A stretch of DNA of 64,000 bases from Acanthamoeba castellanii str. Neff (taxonomy: Eukaryota; Discosea; Longamoebia; Acanthamoebidae). The translations under genes were made by a program, and so were the position numbers. Positions within the stretch are counted from its first letter, which is position 1. Every line of letters starts with the position of its first letter. The notes under the pieces are model-generated. The model had not been told where the DNA came from. It saw only the letters and a program-made list of their open reading frames with translations, and searched no databases. This document shows positions 63,274-64,000 of this stretch, piece after piece. Location: positions 186,001 to 250,000 of the forward strand of contig NW_004457702.1 in the NCBI RefSeq assembly GCF_000313135.1, written 5' to 3'.

Positions 63274-64000
63274 ATGGAGTGGACTGGCGGCTCCCCGAAG
63301 AAGCGGAAGGACGAGGCGACAGGCCTGGCCGTCGCTGCTGGGGTCATCGACCAGGTCGGTCTGGTCACGCTACACAAGAAGCCCCGGGTCAACGAGGCGC
63401 AGGTAACGACGCGTAAGAAGGTTGAGGAAGAAGGCGATGGCACCGAGAGCGTCACCACCGCCTTGTCGATGCAAGCGAGCACCCGCATCGACGCACCATC
63501 GCCACCTTCGCTGCAGCGACCACCTCGGCCAGAGGACGAAGCAAACGACGGAGGAGGCGCACGGGAAGTGGTGGAGGAGCTGACGACCGTGGCCGAGCTG
63601 GTGAAGAAGGGCGGCAGCGGGATGCTGGTGCGACGACCTGCGCTGGGCCATCGGCTCGCCGTCTTCTGGCGGTGCGACCGTCCCTACGTACTCAACGACG
63701 CCTGCCCGCACCGAGGAGGTACCATCATCGGAGTGTATCGTCGCGTTGATGAGTCTAGTGACGATGTGATGGTGTTGACACACAACAGCTCCGTTGAGCG
63801 AGGGCGATATCGAGGACCTGGTGGTGGACGACGAAGATGAAGATGAAGAAGACGAAGACGAGGACGAGGAGGAAGCGCGGGCGTGCCCGGCCCGACGAGG
63901 AGTTGAAAAGGTGGTGCCCCACGTTGTGTGCCCGCTGCACTACTACAAGTACGACCTTGCCAGCGGACGATGCCACGAAGGGTGCGTTCAGATGACCGGT
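63274..64000 (+). CDS. Rieske [2Fe-2S] domain protein, 3' truncated by window edge
   Basis: First Met at 63274 (MEWTGGSPKKRKDEATG). A Lys-rich nuclear-type signal (PKKRKD) begins the protein. A Rieske domain follows: VLNDACPHRGAPLSEGD gives the first Cys-His pair across the phase-1 intron 63719-63788; VVCPLHYYKYDLASGRC gives the second. Between the pairs is an acidic insert of about 25 residues (Asp/Glu run, 63828-63870). The gene runs off the right edge, so its further domains are unknown. Rieske ferredoxin-like or nitrite-reductase-small-subunit-like proteins carry electrons; the partner cannot be named. Confidence 0.8.

Overview
This window is eukaryotic nuclear DNA and most resembles the free-living amoeba Acanthamoeba (A. 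castellanii type). Coding exons are short and GC-rich. Almost every gene is cut by many 50-130 bp GT-AG introns that are full of simple repeats (CACACGA, GTGTCGT, CA/GT). Genes are packed on both strands with 55-400 bp between them. The gene content (hybrid histidine kinase, F-box and Rho proteins, phosphoinositide kinase, RIC1, WDR81) fits an amoebozoan. The species call is an inference from this style, not from a search. No tRNA, rRNA, CRISPR array or clear transposon was found.

Layout. 1-400: 5' end of a minus-strand gene leaving the left edge. 486-7277 (+): WDR81-like BEACH/WD40 protein. 7687-10857 (+): membrane hybrid histidine kinase. 11026-13243 (-): ALG7/DPAGT1. 13678-16458 (+): B-box plus DUF2009 protein. 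16584-18531 (-): GCIP/CCNDBP1-like. 18599-20173 (-): CDC123/D123-like. 20415-22016 (+): SANT protein related to KNL2. 22088-25275 (-): F-box protein of the At4g00755 type. 25439-26549 (+): APH-fold phosphotransferase. 26605-28068 (-): F-box fused to a Rho-like GTPase. 28486-35715 (+): large KNL2/M18BP1 homologue. 35795-about 40252 (-): penicillin/AHL-acylase-like hydrolase. 40516-42357 (+): unknown secreted glycoprotein. 42663-43116 and 44693-45087 (+): two small secreted paralogues with a shared upstream module. 43721-44140 (+): small unknown protein. 45192-46369 (-): LRR protein. 46466-48338 (-): RBM34. 48492-55622 (+): RIC1. 55686-56991 (-): coiled-coil GRAM protein. 57182-59025 (-): GDPD. 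59721-62890 (+): PIP kinase. 63274-right edge (+): Rieske protein.

The genes do not form an operon. Several belong to endomembrane traffic and lipid signalling (WDR81, RIC1, GRAM protein, GDPD, PIP kinase, ALG7). The most notable content is the pair of KNL2/M18BP1-type genes, only 6.5 kb apart. The large one carries SANTA, two SAP-like segments, a CENP-C-like motif, a SANT domain and the conserved C-terminal region. The small one keeps only the SANT and C-terminal part, with matching intron positions. Other notable items are the F-box-Rho fusion with a GTPase-impaired signature, a perfect 90-bp repeat in front of two secreted paralogues, and a bacterial-type acylase.

Exon joins were made by hand from splice motifs and reading phase. 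Gene ends are reliable to the codon where a start or stop is quoted; internal exon borders are less certain in the long genes.
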